Source of the DNA: Deltaproteobacteria bacterium
GTDB lineage: Bacteria; Desulfobacterota; Deferrisomatia; Deferrisomatales; BM512
Reading direction: 5' to 3'
Length of the DNA: 64,000 nt
Assembly: GCA_002869015.1 (NCBI GenBank)
Contig: PKTT01000032.1
Location: 1-64,000 of the forward strand
The position numbers and the translations under genes are program-made. Positions 44,055 through 53,368 of this stretch are shown one piece after another. Position 1 is the first letter of the stretch, and every line of letters begins with the position of its first letter. The notes below the pieces were generated by a model that was given only the letters and a program-made list of their open reading frames with translations, was not told the origin of the DNA and did not search any database.

Positions 44055-46550
44055 TTAATGACAGCTTGTGCAGAGGTCATTTTCAGGTGCGGCAAATAGT
44101 GCCCCCTCGTCGGCCGAGTGGGGGGCGTGACAACCAGTGCACGCCAACTCTTCGCCCGATACGGGGAAAGGCTTAGCGCCTCCCCACTCACCAGCGTAGG
44201 TGCCATCAATGGTATGTGCATCGTGGTCCTCGTGGCACTCTTTGCAGAGCTCGTTTACGGGAGCGGTGAGGAGGTTTGAGTTTGCTGAGGCATGGGGCAG
44301 ATGACAGGTGGTGCAACCCTCATCCAAAGCGTCGTGCGTTATAGCTTTGCCAGCCGTCATGTCGTCATGGCAGTCAATGCATATCTCATCAGGCGAAGCC
44401 GAAAGCATGTTTTCATTTGCCGAGCCGTGGGGGTTGTGGCAAGCCGTGCATCCCTCATCCAGCGCTGAGTGTGCTTCGCCCTGCTCCGCTGGGTCATCGT
44501 GACACTCAAAGCACATACCATTGTCAGGGCTCACAAGGAGGTTCGCGTTGTCCGAGGAGTGGGGGAGGTGGCAGGCCGTGCAGCCCTCCTCAAGACCACT
44601 GTGAACAACTTGATATTCATCTTCCGGATTATCGTGGCACTCTATGCATAGTTCGTCTACGTTGACATTAAGGAGCTTTGCGTTGTCTGAAGCGTGGGGG
44701 TTGTGGCAAGCAGTGCAACCCTCGTCAAGAGCAGAATGAACGTGCTCCTTCTCCGCCGGATCGTCATGGCATTCACTACAGACGGCAGCCATTTCATCTA
44801 CGAGCAGCCCTCCGCCGAAACCCGCGTGTGGGTTGTGACAGGTGGCGCACCCCTCATCAAGGGCGTCGTGGGTCTGCTGCTTTCCATCAGTTGGGTCATC
44901 GTGGCACTCAAGGCATAGCCCAGTGCCCTCTGCAATCAACATCTTATTGTTTTGACCACCGTGTGGTTTGTGGCAGTCCGTGCATGTCTCAGCCGCGGGG
45001 TGGAGGGTCCTGCCGTCGCTGCCCTCGGGAATATCGTCGTGGCATTGCCTGCAAACGGCGGGCTCTTTTAATTCCAGATAGGCCCTGTTGGGAGACATGT
45101 GGGGGTTGTGGCAGACCTGGCAGCCGTCATCTACCACAGGTGAGTGCGGCTCAGTGCCAGTCGTCTCAAGGTCACGCAAGATTGAATGGCATGTACCACA
45201 CTTTGTGGAAGTATCATCTATCTTTATTGATATTGCTTCGCCTGCCCCGTGGCATGAGTCGCACTTGCCTTGCGTTAGCGGGAAATGAGTCTTAGCCCTA
45301 ACTAGAATATCCTCATCCGAATCATGCGCCGGGTGGCACATGAGGCAGTCCTTTAGCTCAAGCGGTAGGTTGCCATGGATCGCTGCAACCTCTAAATCCT
45401 GCTGGAAGTTGTGACATTCAAGGCACATCTCTTGCGCCCTTGAGAGGTTAGTGTCGCTGTGGGGGCTGTGGCAGAGTTGGCAACCTTCCTCGACAGGAGG
45501 ATGTACCGTGGCGCTGTCGGTCATTCCGTCATGACACTCTTCGCATCCAGCCGGGAACTCAGCATTTAGTAGCCCGGTTCCAACGGCTCTGTGCGGGTCA
45601 TGGCATAGTGTGCATTCTTCAAGCTCATCACCGTGGCCTGCGCTTAGGACTTTATTGTGACAAGTCGTACATAGGGTGAGGGTGGAACTTGCAAGTAGTT
45701 TTTCACTATTGGAGTGTGGGTCGTGGCAGGTAACGCACCAGCTCCCGTCAAGGGCCGCGCCGGGAGGGTGAAACTGGTTTTCATCAACGTCATCGCCCTG
45801 GGAATGACATTGGTGGCAGAGCTCAGGCATATATGAATAAAGGCCCTTTGGAAAACCGGAGTAGTGCGCGTCATGGCACGCCATGCACCCACCCTCCTCA
45901 AAGGCAGCATGGTTATCCCACCCAGCATATTTTTGAGAATGGCATTTTTTGCAGGGCCCCTCTTCATTGCTCTCTTTGAGCATCTTTTTGCTATCGCTTA
46001 TATGCGAATCGTGGCAGCTGCCGCATTTGGATATGACGGAGCTAAAATGAGAATCCGCCATTGGGTCAGTGCTGTTTGCCGGATTTTGTGAAAAGACAAC
46101 GTGGCATGCAAGGCAAACATAGGGAAAGCCCCCGTCAGCAAGCTGCGTTCCAGTGTCGTGGCAATCCTGACATTGAGAGATATCTCCCGCGTGATGCCGT
46201 TTTGGAAAGAAGCCCATTGGCAGCGGAGTTGAGCCGTCATCAAAGAAGAGCTCCAGGTACTGTCCCGAGATGTTCAGTCTGTTTATGCCCGGGTCCAGTT
46301 CGGTGGTAAGGTTGAAAAAGCCGTCACCGCCAACAGTCGCCTCCGCCTGGTCAACGCTGGTCGCCCGTATGTGTTGCCAGAGTATCGTCTCACCAGGGTT
46401 GCCCTTGCCGATCACCGTTACAAATTCGGAGTCGAATGCGCTCCTCGGTTTGGGGAGTAGGATTTCAGCGCCGTAAGTAAGCGGCGTCATGAAAAGCGCG
46501 GATAGGGCAATTATGATAAATAACGCTGATGTCGCCCGGGTATTCAGCAT
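44055..46550 (-). CDS. 31-heme c-type cytochrome (doubled CXXCH family)
   Basis: An 831-residue exported protein with signal peptide (about residues 1-28). An N-terminal Ig-like beta domain (about 30-125) comes before the first heme motif. By my count there are 31 CXXCH motifs, starting CQDCH and ending CTSCH, the last residues before the stop. Motifs occur in pairs (CxECHDDP ... EGCTACHNPH), as in the doubled-CXXCH family. The C-terminal third is a repeat of 44-45 residues. No membrane anchor is visible. A periplasmic or surface role in extracellular electron transfer is inferred from family and heme density. No other cytochrome or porin gene adjoins it. Confidence 0.93.
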   Translation of the reverse strand: MLNTRATSALFIIIALSALFMTPLTYGAEILLPKPRSAFDSEFVTVIGKGNPGETILWQHIRATSVDQAEATVGGDGFFNLTTELDPGINRLNISGQYLELFFDDGSTPLPMGFFPKRHHAGDISQCQDCHDTGTQLADGGFPYVCLACHVVFSQNPANSTDPMADSHFSSVISKCGSCHDSHISDSKKMLKESNEEGPCKKCHSQKYAGWDNHAAFEEGGCMACHDAHYSGFPKGLYSYMPELCHQCHSQGDDVDENQFHPPGAALDGSWCVTCHDPHSNSEKLLASSTLTLCTTCHNKVLSAGHGDELEECTLCHDPHRAVGTGLLNAEFPAGCEECHDGMTDSATVHPPVEEGCQLCHSPHSDTNLSRAQEMCLECHNFQQDLEVAAIHGNLPLELKDCLMCHPAHDSDEDILVRAKTHFPLTQGKCDSCHGAGEAISIKIDDTSTKCGTCHSILRDLETTGTEPHSPVVDDGCQVCHNPHMSPNRAYLELKEPAVCRQCHDDIPEGSDGRTLHPAAETCTDCHKPHGGQNNKMLIAEGTGLCLECHDDPTDGKQQTHDALDEGCATCHNPHAGFGGGLLVDEMAAVCSECHDDPAEKEHVHSALDEGCTACHNPHASDNAKLLNVNVDELCIECHDNPEDEYQVVHSGLEEGCTACHLPHSSDNANLLVSPDNGMCFECHDDPAEQGEAHSALDEGCTACHNPHGSANENMLSASPDEICIDCHDDMTAGKAITHDALDEGCTTCHLPHASANSNLLTAPVNELCKECHEDHDAHTIDGTYAGEWGGAKPFPVSGEELACTGCHAPHSADEGALFAAPENDLCTSCH
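44311..44865 (-). repeat. Tandem 132/135-nt coding repeat in the multiheme cytochrome
   Basis: The GTGCA-type heme-site landmark recurs at 44311, 44446, 44578, 44713 and 44845, so spacing alternates 135, 132, 135, 132 nt. Each unit encodes a 44/45-residue module with two heme motifs, one followed by DDP or DNP and one by NPH or LPH. Copies are similar but diverged. Weaker copies extend upstream in the protein. Confidence 0.75.
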
Positions 46551-46891
46551 ATCTAAGCTCTTTTACCTGAAACAATAGGATGAGTTAAGCCGCCACCAAG
46601 TACAAGATTTCTCTTATACCTTATTCCACTCCAACACTGCAAGAATTGCGGTGGTTATTTAAAACTGCCGTTGAGGAGTACCCCTACGAGTATATTTGTG
46701 CGTCTGTGCAAAGTATACGCCAGGGGGTAGAATTAGTTCCGTAATTTAGATTGAGTTTTATTGCACAAAACCGGCTTGCGTGTTTGTAAGCCAAAGGCAT
46801 TTTATGCTATTAAATAACGGTTGAGGTTTGGGGAGTTCAACCGAGTTATGGGTCTTTACCACCGGCTTGAAACTATAAAAAGGGTAAAGTG
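46551..46891. other. 341-nt divergent intergenic region
   Basis: Separates the minus-strand multiheme cytochrome from the plus-strand envelope operon. It contains a small stem GGCTT (46773-46777) and AAGCC (46788-46792). I looked for riboswitch-like conserved cores (including the c-di-GMP GEMM type) and saw none I would support. No gene is evident. Confidence 0.4.
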
Positions 46892-48202
46892 ATGAGAATA
46901 AGAAGTCTTATAGTCGCCTTTTCCGTAGGCGTCTTAACCCTTGGTGTCTGCAACGATCCAAGCTTTGCAGCTATGCAGATTCGTAAAAAGGCGACTAAGC
47001 CTGCTGCTCCAGCTGCGCCCGCGCCAGCGCCAGCGCCTTCAGCGCCTGCGCCCAAGCCAGCGGCAACGCCTTCCTCCACCCCAGCCCCTGTGCAGGTTGC
47101 GAAGCCAGTAGCATCGCCTGCAAAAGCAGCAGCTCCAAAACCCAAAGCTACGATCAGTGAGGACAGCTTTGTCGGCACAGTTATGTATGTGCGGGGCAAT
47201 CAGCTTTTAGTCGAGCTTCCAGAAGGAGCTGCCCGAGGAGAGCGTTATGTAGTTTATAGCGACCGGCTAAAAAGAGTTGGTCGCGCTGTAGTTTTGAGGG
47301 AAGTCTCCGAGGGCATGTTTATGCTGAGCACCACTGCGGGCTCAGGCAGCACCGGTGACAGGCTGGCAAAAGAGACTGAGCGCGAGGCTTACTCAAGGGT
47401 TCGGAGGATGAACAAACTCTCCGCTTACAGAGAGTTCCTAAAGGCTTTTCCCAACTCAAAATATGCAGCAAGTGCGGCACAGCGCATGTTCCGGCTAAAT
47501 ATCCGTGAAAATTATCCCGCATCCCCGGGAACTACCATCACCGGCAAATTAACTCTAAATGAGAAGGTGAGCCAGGATATACCCCTTGGCCGCGCAATGA
47601 TCAAACTTGACCGCTTTGTCATCGCGATGACAGATGATGTAGGCAACTTCACAATTGAGGGGCTGCCAACCCTTGAATTGCCTGTAAAGGTTAAAATGCA
47701 GGTGCGTGACGAAAAGTTCAAGATGGCTGAGGACACTTACCTGGAGATACCGGCTAGCGAGCCTTCCAAATTGGAGCAGGATCTAAAGGTTAACCTCACC
47801 CCAACGGTTCTTACCGGTGAGATCGTTGATAAAAGCGGTGAGCCCGTTAGGGAGGCTGAGGTCTGGACGAGCCCCTATACGATGGAGGTGCTCACCGATG
47901 AAAATGGTAAATACCAGATTTCGCGCCGCAAAAGGATCGATGCTTCTGGAGGGATTCTTGAGGGTGATGAACCTCTTTTGGGGAGAGACTACACCGTTTA
48001 CGCCTACAGAAAAGGCTTCGGTGCGGAGCTTGTGACGCTTGAAGCGAAAAATTTTCAGGTTAATGAAGCAAAAGCGATAAAGCTGGAGCGACAGGATCCC
48101 TTTGAGGAGGGCGTACCTGAGCTCTCAGTTGACCTTAGCGCCAACCTGGATCTCATGCAGTTTGTCGTACCCGCTGGCAGCGGGCCTAAGTTCAACCGCT
48201 GA
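46892..48202 (+). CDS. Exported protein with Ala/Pro linker and regulatory beta domains
   Basis: About 436 residues; the ATG at 46892 directly follows a GTG, which could also serve. The signal peptide ends at about PSFAA. An Ala/Pro/Lys-rich linker (about 30-90) follows. Then come a small beta domain (VGTVMYVRGNQLLVELPEGAARGERYVVY), a helical segment (EFLKAFPNSKYAASAAQRMF), and carboxypeptidase-regulatory-like folds (TITGKLTLNEKVSQDIPLGRAMIKL; LTGEIVDKSGEPVREAEVWT). First gene of the ten-gene block to 60.2 kb. Function unknown; probably an envelope structural or peptidoglycan-linked protein. Confidence 0.8.
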   Translation: MRIRSLIVAFSVGVLTLGVCNDPSFAAMQIRKKATKPAAPAAPAPAPAPSAPAPKPAATPSSTPAPVQVAKPVASPAKAAAPKPKATISEDSFVGTVMYVRGNQLLVELPEGAARGERYVVYSDRLKRVGRAVVLREVSEGMFMLSTTAGSGSTGDRLAKETEREAYSRVRRMNKLSAYREFLKAFPNSKYAASAAQRMFRLNIRENYPASPGTTITGKLTLNEKVSQDIPLGRAMIKLDRFVIAMTDDVGNFTIEGLPTLELPVKVKMQVRDEKFKMAEDTYLEIPASEPSKLEQDLKVNLTPTVLTGEIVDKSGEPVREAEVWTSPYTMEVLTDENGKYQISRRKRIDASGGILEGDEPLLGRDYTVYAYRKGFGAELVTLEAKNFQVNEAKAIKLERQDPFEEGVPELSVDLSANLDLMQFVVPAGSGPKFNR

Positions 48203-48253
48203 TTGGCTGTGACAATGAAATTTAAGTTCAAGTCTATTTTGATAGAGGGAGCT

Positions 48254-50227
48254 ATGCGAAAATCGCTCATTCCGGCAGCTTTGAAAAAGCGTGTTGCTCT
48301 GTTTGCCGCACTGATCTTCTTTAGTTTTGTCCTTGTCGCTGTGGGCAGTTTCGATGCCAAGGCCTCTGGTGGCTCCATCTTTGGTGACGATATGGTCGTC
48401 GCGGCTTTAAAGCTCTCTGGCTTTAAGAAAAAAACTGCGGCTCCACCCGCAGAGACTGCCCCGCCCCCTTCCGTTGAAGAGGCCCCCGCTCCATCGGAAC
48501 CTACCAAGATGGTTGAGGAGGCTGCTGAAGATGAGCCCTCCGCAGCAGAGGCAGTTGAGGAGGCGACCACTGAGGAGCCTGCTGACGAGGTCGTCGAGGA
48601 GGCCCCGCCTGAGGCGCCCCCTGCCGAAGTGGCTGAGGAGGCTCCCGCTATGGAACCTGCCGCCGAGGTTGTTGAGGAAGTCGCTCCCGCAGCTCTTGCC
48701 CCTGCCCCTGTCCCCGTTGAGGATGAGGTAGAGGATATTGAAGAGGAAGACCTTCCGATGCCCGTTGCGGGAGGAGAGTTGCTAATAGAATCCAAACCCT
48801 CGGGAATTAAGGTTTTCGTCGACGGCGAAGAGCTGGGCGTTACGCCTCTTGCCGTTGAGGGGCTTGCCGATACATCACACGAGGTAATCCTATACCACCC
48901 TGAGAAGGGCGCTTTCAGTCAGGTATCCGAATCCGGTGTGGGTAAGATTTACGTGGACCTGACCGAGGAGGGTGGGCTCGGTGTTGGCGTGCTTAAGATT
49001 GAGAGTGCTCCTGATAACGTGAGGGTTGATATAGATGGCAAGCGTGCAGGCTTGACACCATTGACCCAGCCTGTTGTTGCCGGGCTGCACAAGATATTGC
49101 TCTCAAAAGATGGTTTCGTAGAAAAGGAGATATCCGTAGAGATATCCGCCGGGGAGACTGCGACAGTATCTGAAAAGCTAGAGGAGCGGGCGGGTTCCAT
49201 GCTCGTAATTGTTCAGCCTTCAGGCGCCGAGGTTATCCTGGACGGTCACTCACTGGGTATCGCCCAGGGGCCGCTGAAAATTGCGGATGTACCACCTGGG
49301 ATCCATGAACTCTCCGCTGTAAAAGATGGTTATGTAGCTTGGAGCCGCAACAATGTGAAGGTGCAGCGGGAGCGCACCGAGACTGTCCTTATATCTCTTC
49401 AGCCACAGACCAGCGAGGCCAACGTAAGGATATATACAGACCCCGAGGGAGCGAGGGTTTGGCTCGATGGCAAGGAAATTGGCGTAGCCGGTCCCGACGG
49501 AGTTGGCTTTAATACAGAGAAAGGTACCCACATCCTGAGGATGGAGGTCAACCCGGCGGTAACCCCTGGTTACAGGCCTTTACAGGTTTCAATCTCCTTT
49601 AATGAGGATGTGGTCAACTATAAAGAACAGCCAATAAAGCTGCCGATAATCGATGAGGCATTTATAAACGCGACAAGGCTATATGAGCGCGGTGAAAATG
49701 AGGAAGCATTAGCATTTTTAGACCGTGTAGACCCCGGGCGCATAAGTTACCCGGAGTCGCGAATAATGGTGGTGGATATTCTTAAGGAGCTGCGCCGCAC
49801 AACCGAGATACCCGCCGAGTTTGAAAAGCTATTCGCCCAGCCGATTTACAGGAAGAACCCTGTCCTTAACCTTGCGATGGGGTATTGGACCATACAAGCG
49901 GCGAGACAGGCCGGTAATGCGGAAGCTGTTGACCTCCTGATCAAGGGCCTTGAAGCGCTTGACCGTTGTGTCGAATCGATGGATTACTTCCCGGCTGACG
50001 AAAGACAGGTCTTGGCGCTAAAAGCGCATTACTATTCAGGTATAGCGTCAGAGCTGCTCTTTGGTCTATCCGCAGAGAAAAAGCACGTCAAAAAGGGCGT
50101 TCAAGCATGGGAGATGTTTTTCGCGCGGTTGAATACCAGTGAGGAGACCCTTGGCAGTGATTGGGTCAATAAAGCGAAAAAACACCAGAAGAACCTGGTC
50201 TACCTTGAAAAGAAGCTGGGTCGCTAG
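48254..50227 (+). CDS. PEGA-domain envelope protein with acidic Pro-rich linker
   Basis: About 657 residues from ATG 48254, which has AGAGGG upstream; earlier starts at 48203 and 48215 only add basic residues. An N-terminal signal or anchor helix (about 13-33) precedes an acidic Pro/Ala/Glu linker (about 65-175). Four PEGA domains follow (GGELLIESKPSGIKVFVDGEELGVTPL; GVLKIESAPDNVRVDIDGKRAGLTPL; GSMLVIVQPSGAEVILDGHSLG; ANVRIYTDPEGARVWLDGKEIG). The C-terminal 200 residues are TPR-like helices. PEGA domains occur in surface-associated proteins; the exact role is unknown. Its end overlaps the next gene. Confidence 0.82.
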   Translation: MRKSLIPAALKKRVALFAALIFFSFVLVAVGSFDAKASGGSIFGDDMVVAALKLSGFKKKTAAPPAETAPPPSVEEAPAPSEPTKMVEEAAEDEPSAAEAVEEATTEEPADEVVEEAPPEAPPAEVAEEAPAMEPAAEVVEEVAPAALAPAPVPVEDEVEDIEEEDLPMPVAGGELLIESKPSGIKVFVDGEELGVTPLAVEGLADTSHEVILYHPEKGAFSQVSESGVGKIYVDLTEEGGLGVGVLKIESAPDNVRVDIDGKRAGLTPLTQPVVAGLHKILLSKDGFVEKEISVEISAGETATVSEKLEERAGSMLVIVQPSGAEVILDGHSLGIAQGPLKIADVPPGIHELSAVKDGYVAWSRNNVKVQRERTETVLISLQPQTSEANVRIYTDPEGARVWLDGKEIGVAGPDGVGFNTEKGTHILRMEVNPAVTPGYRPLQVSISFNEDVVNYKEQPIKLPIIDEAFINATRLYERGENEEALAFLDRVDPGRISYPESRIMVVDILKELRRTTEIPAEFEKLFAQPIYRKNPVLNLAMGYWTIQAARQAGNAEAVDLLIKGLEALDRCVESMDYFPADERQVLALKAHYYSGIASELLFGLSAEKKHVKKGVQAWEMFFARLNTSEETLGSDWVNKAKKHQKNLVYLEKKLGR

Positions 50228-51764
50228 CCTTCTGGTAATAGCTTTGCTGCTACCTCTTCAGGGCTGTAACAAGTCCGAGAGCAAGGCAGCTGCAGCAGCG
50301 GCTAAATCCGTTGAACAGAGTGATCCGTCTATTAAACGCCTATCCTCAAGTTGGATTGGACTCTACGCCAGCCGAGACGAGAAGATCGCCAAACTTCTCA
50401 CTGAGGAGGAGGGGTGGCTCCACTTTAGAGAGATGGACCTCTTTGAGGCGATCAGGTTTTTCTCATCGGGTAACAGCTATGGCGATTTAGCCGGACTTAC
50501 ACGCTCTTATCTGGAGATGGCTGAGACTTTCAGCGAAATCGATTCGCTTTTTCTTGAAATAGAGAGTGCCTATTTTCAATGTCTCGAGTGCTCCGATACA
50601 CCAGGTCTCTTGGCGAGGAAGGGACTTATTTATCTACAAAGAGGCGAACTGCAAAAGGCCAGGGATATCTTTTCTTCAAAAGGTCCGAAGGGCTTTGAGT
50701 CTTTGTGGTTACTTGGTAAAGCCGGTGTGGAACTACTTGGGGGTGATGAGGCTGAGGGTAAGGGGCTCCTTGAGAAGAGTTTCAAAGCGGCCACCCCGGA
50801 GGATCGTCAACTGGTTGAGGTAGCGGCTTTTTGTTGGGGCGTTTCTCTCTCAAGTAGGGCTGAAGGCTACTATAGTGATGCGCTTGGCTCGTACCGTGAC
50901 GGGGCTTTTGCCGAGGGGCTCTTTGCCTTACAGATGCTTGATTTCGGAGGTGCCGGGGAGGAAGCGGAGCCGGGGATCTTCGTATACAGGGTTATGAGCA
51001 AGTTTTTTGCCAGCCTTGCAAGGGAATCGGCCGCATCGCTGCCCGATGGAGAGAAGAATTTCTTTAGTGGTTTGGCTTGTAGGTATGAGGGGGCCTTTAA
51101 AGAGAGCGACGATTTTTTCTCATCTTTAGAGAGCAGCTCTTTTGAGCCTGCCTCGGAGGCACTCATCTTTGGGCCGCTTATTGATGCCCGTGATATGGTG
51201 GAACTTGCAGAGGTGTATAAGGGGGAAAGCCTCATTAGAAGGGGCATGATGGCTGAAGGGTACGAGGTTTGGCGCAAGTTGGCCGAGAGTGACCCCGCCT
51301 TTGTACCGCTAGCGGAGTTGGCTAAGTTGCAAGCGGTCAATAATGTGGCAGGGCCCCTGGACCCCTACACGACCGTGGAGACAGCTCTTTCAAACTCCAG
51401 GGTTTTTAGGATAAAGGCGCTTGAGGGTCAGAACGGAGAGGTCGCTTCCGCGCTTCTTGCTTCAATGCAGGCTAATTTGAGCAGGAAAGCTTCAGCAGTC
51501 TCAAAGCTTCGCGGAGAGTATGGAGATGCGCTGGATAAACTTGACAGTGCGCACCAGAAGAGAAAGGGATACAATCCCGATTTTATAAATCCCCCATCTT
51601 TTTTCGTTGAGCTCGGGGGCGCTTATTTGAGCACGGGGCAGTACGCTCCAGCCGTTGAGATTCTTTTTGAGTTAAGTCGGCAGTACCCCTCTGCCCGCCT
51701 CTGCTATGAGAGCCTGAAAAGACTCTACGCGTCGAGGACCGGCGGAGAAGCACCGCCCAGGTGA
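50205..51764 (+). CDS. TPR-like lipoprotein
   Basis: About 519 residues from TTG 50205, which gives a normal lipoprotein signal ending in LPLQGC; a GTG at 50139 would overlap the PEGA gene by 89 nt and give an unusually long basic leader. After an Ala-rich stretch the protein is helical with TPR-like pairs (LLARKGLIYLQRGELQKARDIF; FFVELGGAYLSTGQYAPAVEILFELSRQYPSA). No enzymatic motif. It likely sits at the outer membrane and works with the PEGA protein encoded just before it. Function unknown. Confidence 0.75.
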   Translation: MKRSWVASLLVIALLLPLQGCNKSESKAAAAAAKSVEQSDPSIKRLSSSWIGLYASRDEKIAKLLTEEEGWLHFREMDLFEAIRFFSSGNSYGDLAGLTRSYLEMAETFSEIDSLFLEIESAYFQCLECSDTPGLLARKGLIYLQRGELQKARDIFSSKGPKGFESLWLLGKAGVELLGGDEAEGKGLLEKSFKAATPEDRQLVEVAAFCWGVSLSSRAEGYYSDALGSYRDGAFAEGLFALQMLDFGGAGEEAEPGIFVYRVMSKFFASLARESAASLPDGEKNFFSGLACRYEGAFKESDDFFSSLESSSFEPASEALIFGPLIDARDMVELAEVYKGESLIRRGMMAEGYEVWRKLAESDPAFVPLAELAKLQAVNNVAGPLDPYTTVETALSNSRVFRIKALEGQNGEVASALLASMQANLSRKASAVSKLRGEYGDALDKLDSAHQKRKGYNPDFINPPSFFVELGGAYLSTGQYAPAVEILFELSRQYPSARLCYESLKRLYASRTGGEAPPR

Positions 51765-51832
51765 TAGACATTAATTTATTAGCCGATGGAGTTTTTGCGG
51801 CATTTGATTTTACCAATGCTGGAGGTATTTAA

Positions 51833-53368
51833 ATGAGACTACGGTTCTGCCTGTTGGTCACGCTTTTGGTGGGTTTTACGCCTGCCTTTGCGGGGTTGCG
51901 GTACGCGGAGTCTACCGCGCCGACAAGCTTGAATCCGATGTTGGTTGCGGATATGCCAAGCCTGCGTGCCACTGAGCTAATGTTCGAGGGGTTGGTTACT
52001 CCGCCTATTGCCGGTGAAGTCGGCCCTGCGTTGGCGGAGTCCTGGGATGTTTCCCCGGATGAGTCAATGGTCAAATTCAAGCTTCGCCGTGGAATGAAGT
52101 GGCATGACGGCAAACCTGTTACTGCGAGGGATGTTGTCTTCACCATAGAGGCCGGCAGAGACCCCAGAACAGCATCCGCCCTTGGCGCTCAGTTTGAAGC
52201 ATTTGATTCAGTTGAGGCTCCTGACGACAACACCGTCATAGTCTTCTTCAAGCGCAAGGTTTTAAACCCGCTACTTTATTTCGACTTCAAGATACTGCCA
52301 GCGCATCGTTTTCCCGATGGCTATGTGGCTGCCGAGTCAGCTATCGAGTCTCCTGTTGGAAGCGGACCCTATGCCTTCAGTGAATGGACTCACGCCGGCG
52401 AGATTAGATTCAAAAGAAATGAATATTATCCAAGCTCAAAAGATGGGGCGATCTCCTCTGTTGAGGTTTCTCCCGTGCCAGACGATAACATTCGTAACGA
52501 GCTTCTTCGCTACGGCGCTGTTGATCTGCTTCCTCAGGTGCGCCCCAAGGACATTCCTGCGCTTGAAGAGCTCTCCAGCGTAAGGCTCTATCCTTATTCG
52601 ACCCTCTCCTACAGCTATTTAGGGCTCAACTTCCGCTCTAGCCTGATTAGGCAAAAATCATTTAGACAGGCGCTGATTTCAGGGCTAAACCGCGAGGAGA
52701 TGTTAAAGGCACATTACGGCAACAGGGGCACAATAATTTCCGGCCCATTTCCTCCTGCGTCCTGGGCGTATAATTTTGACGTAAAGCCGTGGGAGTATAA
52801 CTCCGAGCGCGCCGCCGCACTCCTCGATGAGGCGGGCATCGCTGACAGCGATGGCGATTCCGTAAGGGAGTGGGAGGGAGAGCCCATAACCCTGCGCATC
52901 ATCTCCCTTGCCCAGTCAGAGGTGCAAAAAGCAGTTGTTCTGGACCTTCAGCAGCAGATTAAAAATCTCGGCCTTAATGTTGATGTACGGTTTCTAGAGC
53001 CGATGGCCTGGAAAAAAGCTGTCTTCGAGGATTATGATTTCGACATGGTTCTCGCTGAATGGACCTTTGACAACTCTGTTAATATTTACACCCTCTTTCA
53101 CTCCACGCAGACCGGCCCCAACCAGAATAATTTCGGGGCTTATGCCAACCCAAGCGTTGACAGACTCCTCGACGAGAGCCGCGAGGCGGAAAATTCCGAG
53201 ATGTTAAGGGCTACGTATGGCGAACTTCACAAGGTTCTCCATGACGATCTGCCCTACATCTTTCTCTGGAGCTTAAACAGGTACGCAGCTATCAACAGCC
53301 GGATTGAGAACGTACGGCTCCACCCCTTCTACTTCTTCTCATACATTGCGGACTGGAAGGAGAAGTGA
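51833..53368 (+). CDS. Peptide ABC transporter, periplasmic binding protein
   Basis: Family 5 extracellular solute-binding protein (DppA/OppA type), 511 residues. Signal peptide to about AFA (residue 20). Typical motifs: LNPMLVADMPSLRATELMFEGLV, PALAESWDVSPDESMVKFKLRRGMKWHDGKPVTARDVVFTIE, and VGSGPYAFSEW near residue 178. No lipobox is seen, so it is probably soluble in the periplasm. The ligand (peptide, nickel, sugar) cannot be inferred. First gene of the transporter part of the block; GGAGG precedes the ATG. Confidence 0.93.
   Translation: MRLRFCLLVTLLVGFTPAFAGLRYAESTAPTSLNPMLVADMPSLRATELMFEGLVTPPIAGEVGPALAESWDVSPDESMVKFKLRRGMKWHDGKPVTARDVVFTIEAGRDPRTASALGAQFEAFDSVEAPDDNTVIVFFKRKVLNPLLYFDFKILPAHRFPDGYVAAESAIESPVGSGPYAFSEWTHAGEIRFKRNEYYPSSKDGAISSVEVSPVPDDNIRNELLRYGAVDLLPQVRPKDIPALEELSSVRLYPYSTLSYSYLGLNFRSSLIRQKSFRQALISGLNREEMLKAHYGNRGTIISGPFPPASWAYNFDVKPWEYNSERAAALLDEAGIADSDGDSVREWEGEPITLRIISLAQSEVQKAVVLDLQQQIKNLGLNVDVRFLEPMAWKKAVFEDYDFDMVLAEWTFDNSVNIYTLFHSTQTGPNQNNFGAYANPSVDRLLDESREAENSEMLRATYGELHKVLHDDLPYIFLWSLNRYAAINSRIENVRLHPFYFFSYIADWKEK

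Noticed and set aside
44311-44865. Regularly spaced repeat considered as a CRISPR array
   Set aside because: Units are 132-135 nt, in frame, diverged and protein coding; there are no short identical repeats with unique spacers and no cas genes.
44678-45295. Arg/Cys-rich plus-strand reading frame inside the cytochrome gene
   Set aside because: Arises from the repetitive heme-motif codons read backwards; no domain or start site supports it.
46551-46891. Possible c-di-GMP (GEMM) riboswitch before the envelope operon
   Set aside because: Such riboswitches are common near cytochrome and surface genes in Geobacter relatives, but the conserved core elements could not be found here or in the gap at 62,071-62,568.
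48055-48795. Long minus-strand Ser/Ala/Gly-rich reading frame
   Set aside because: It is the shadow of the acidic Pro/Ala-rich linker of the PEGA protein. It has no ribosome-binding site or recognisable domain and lies against a complete plus-strand gene.
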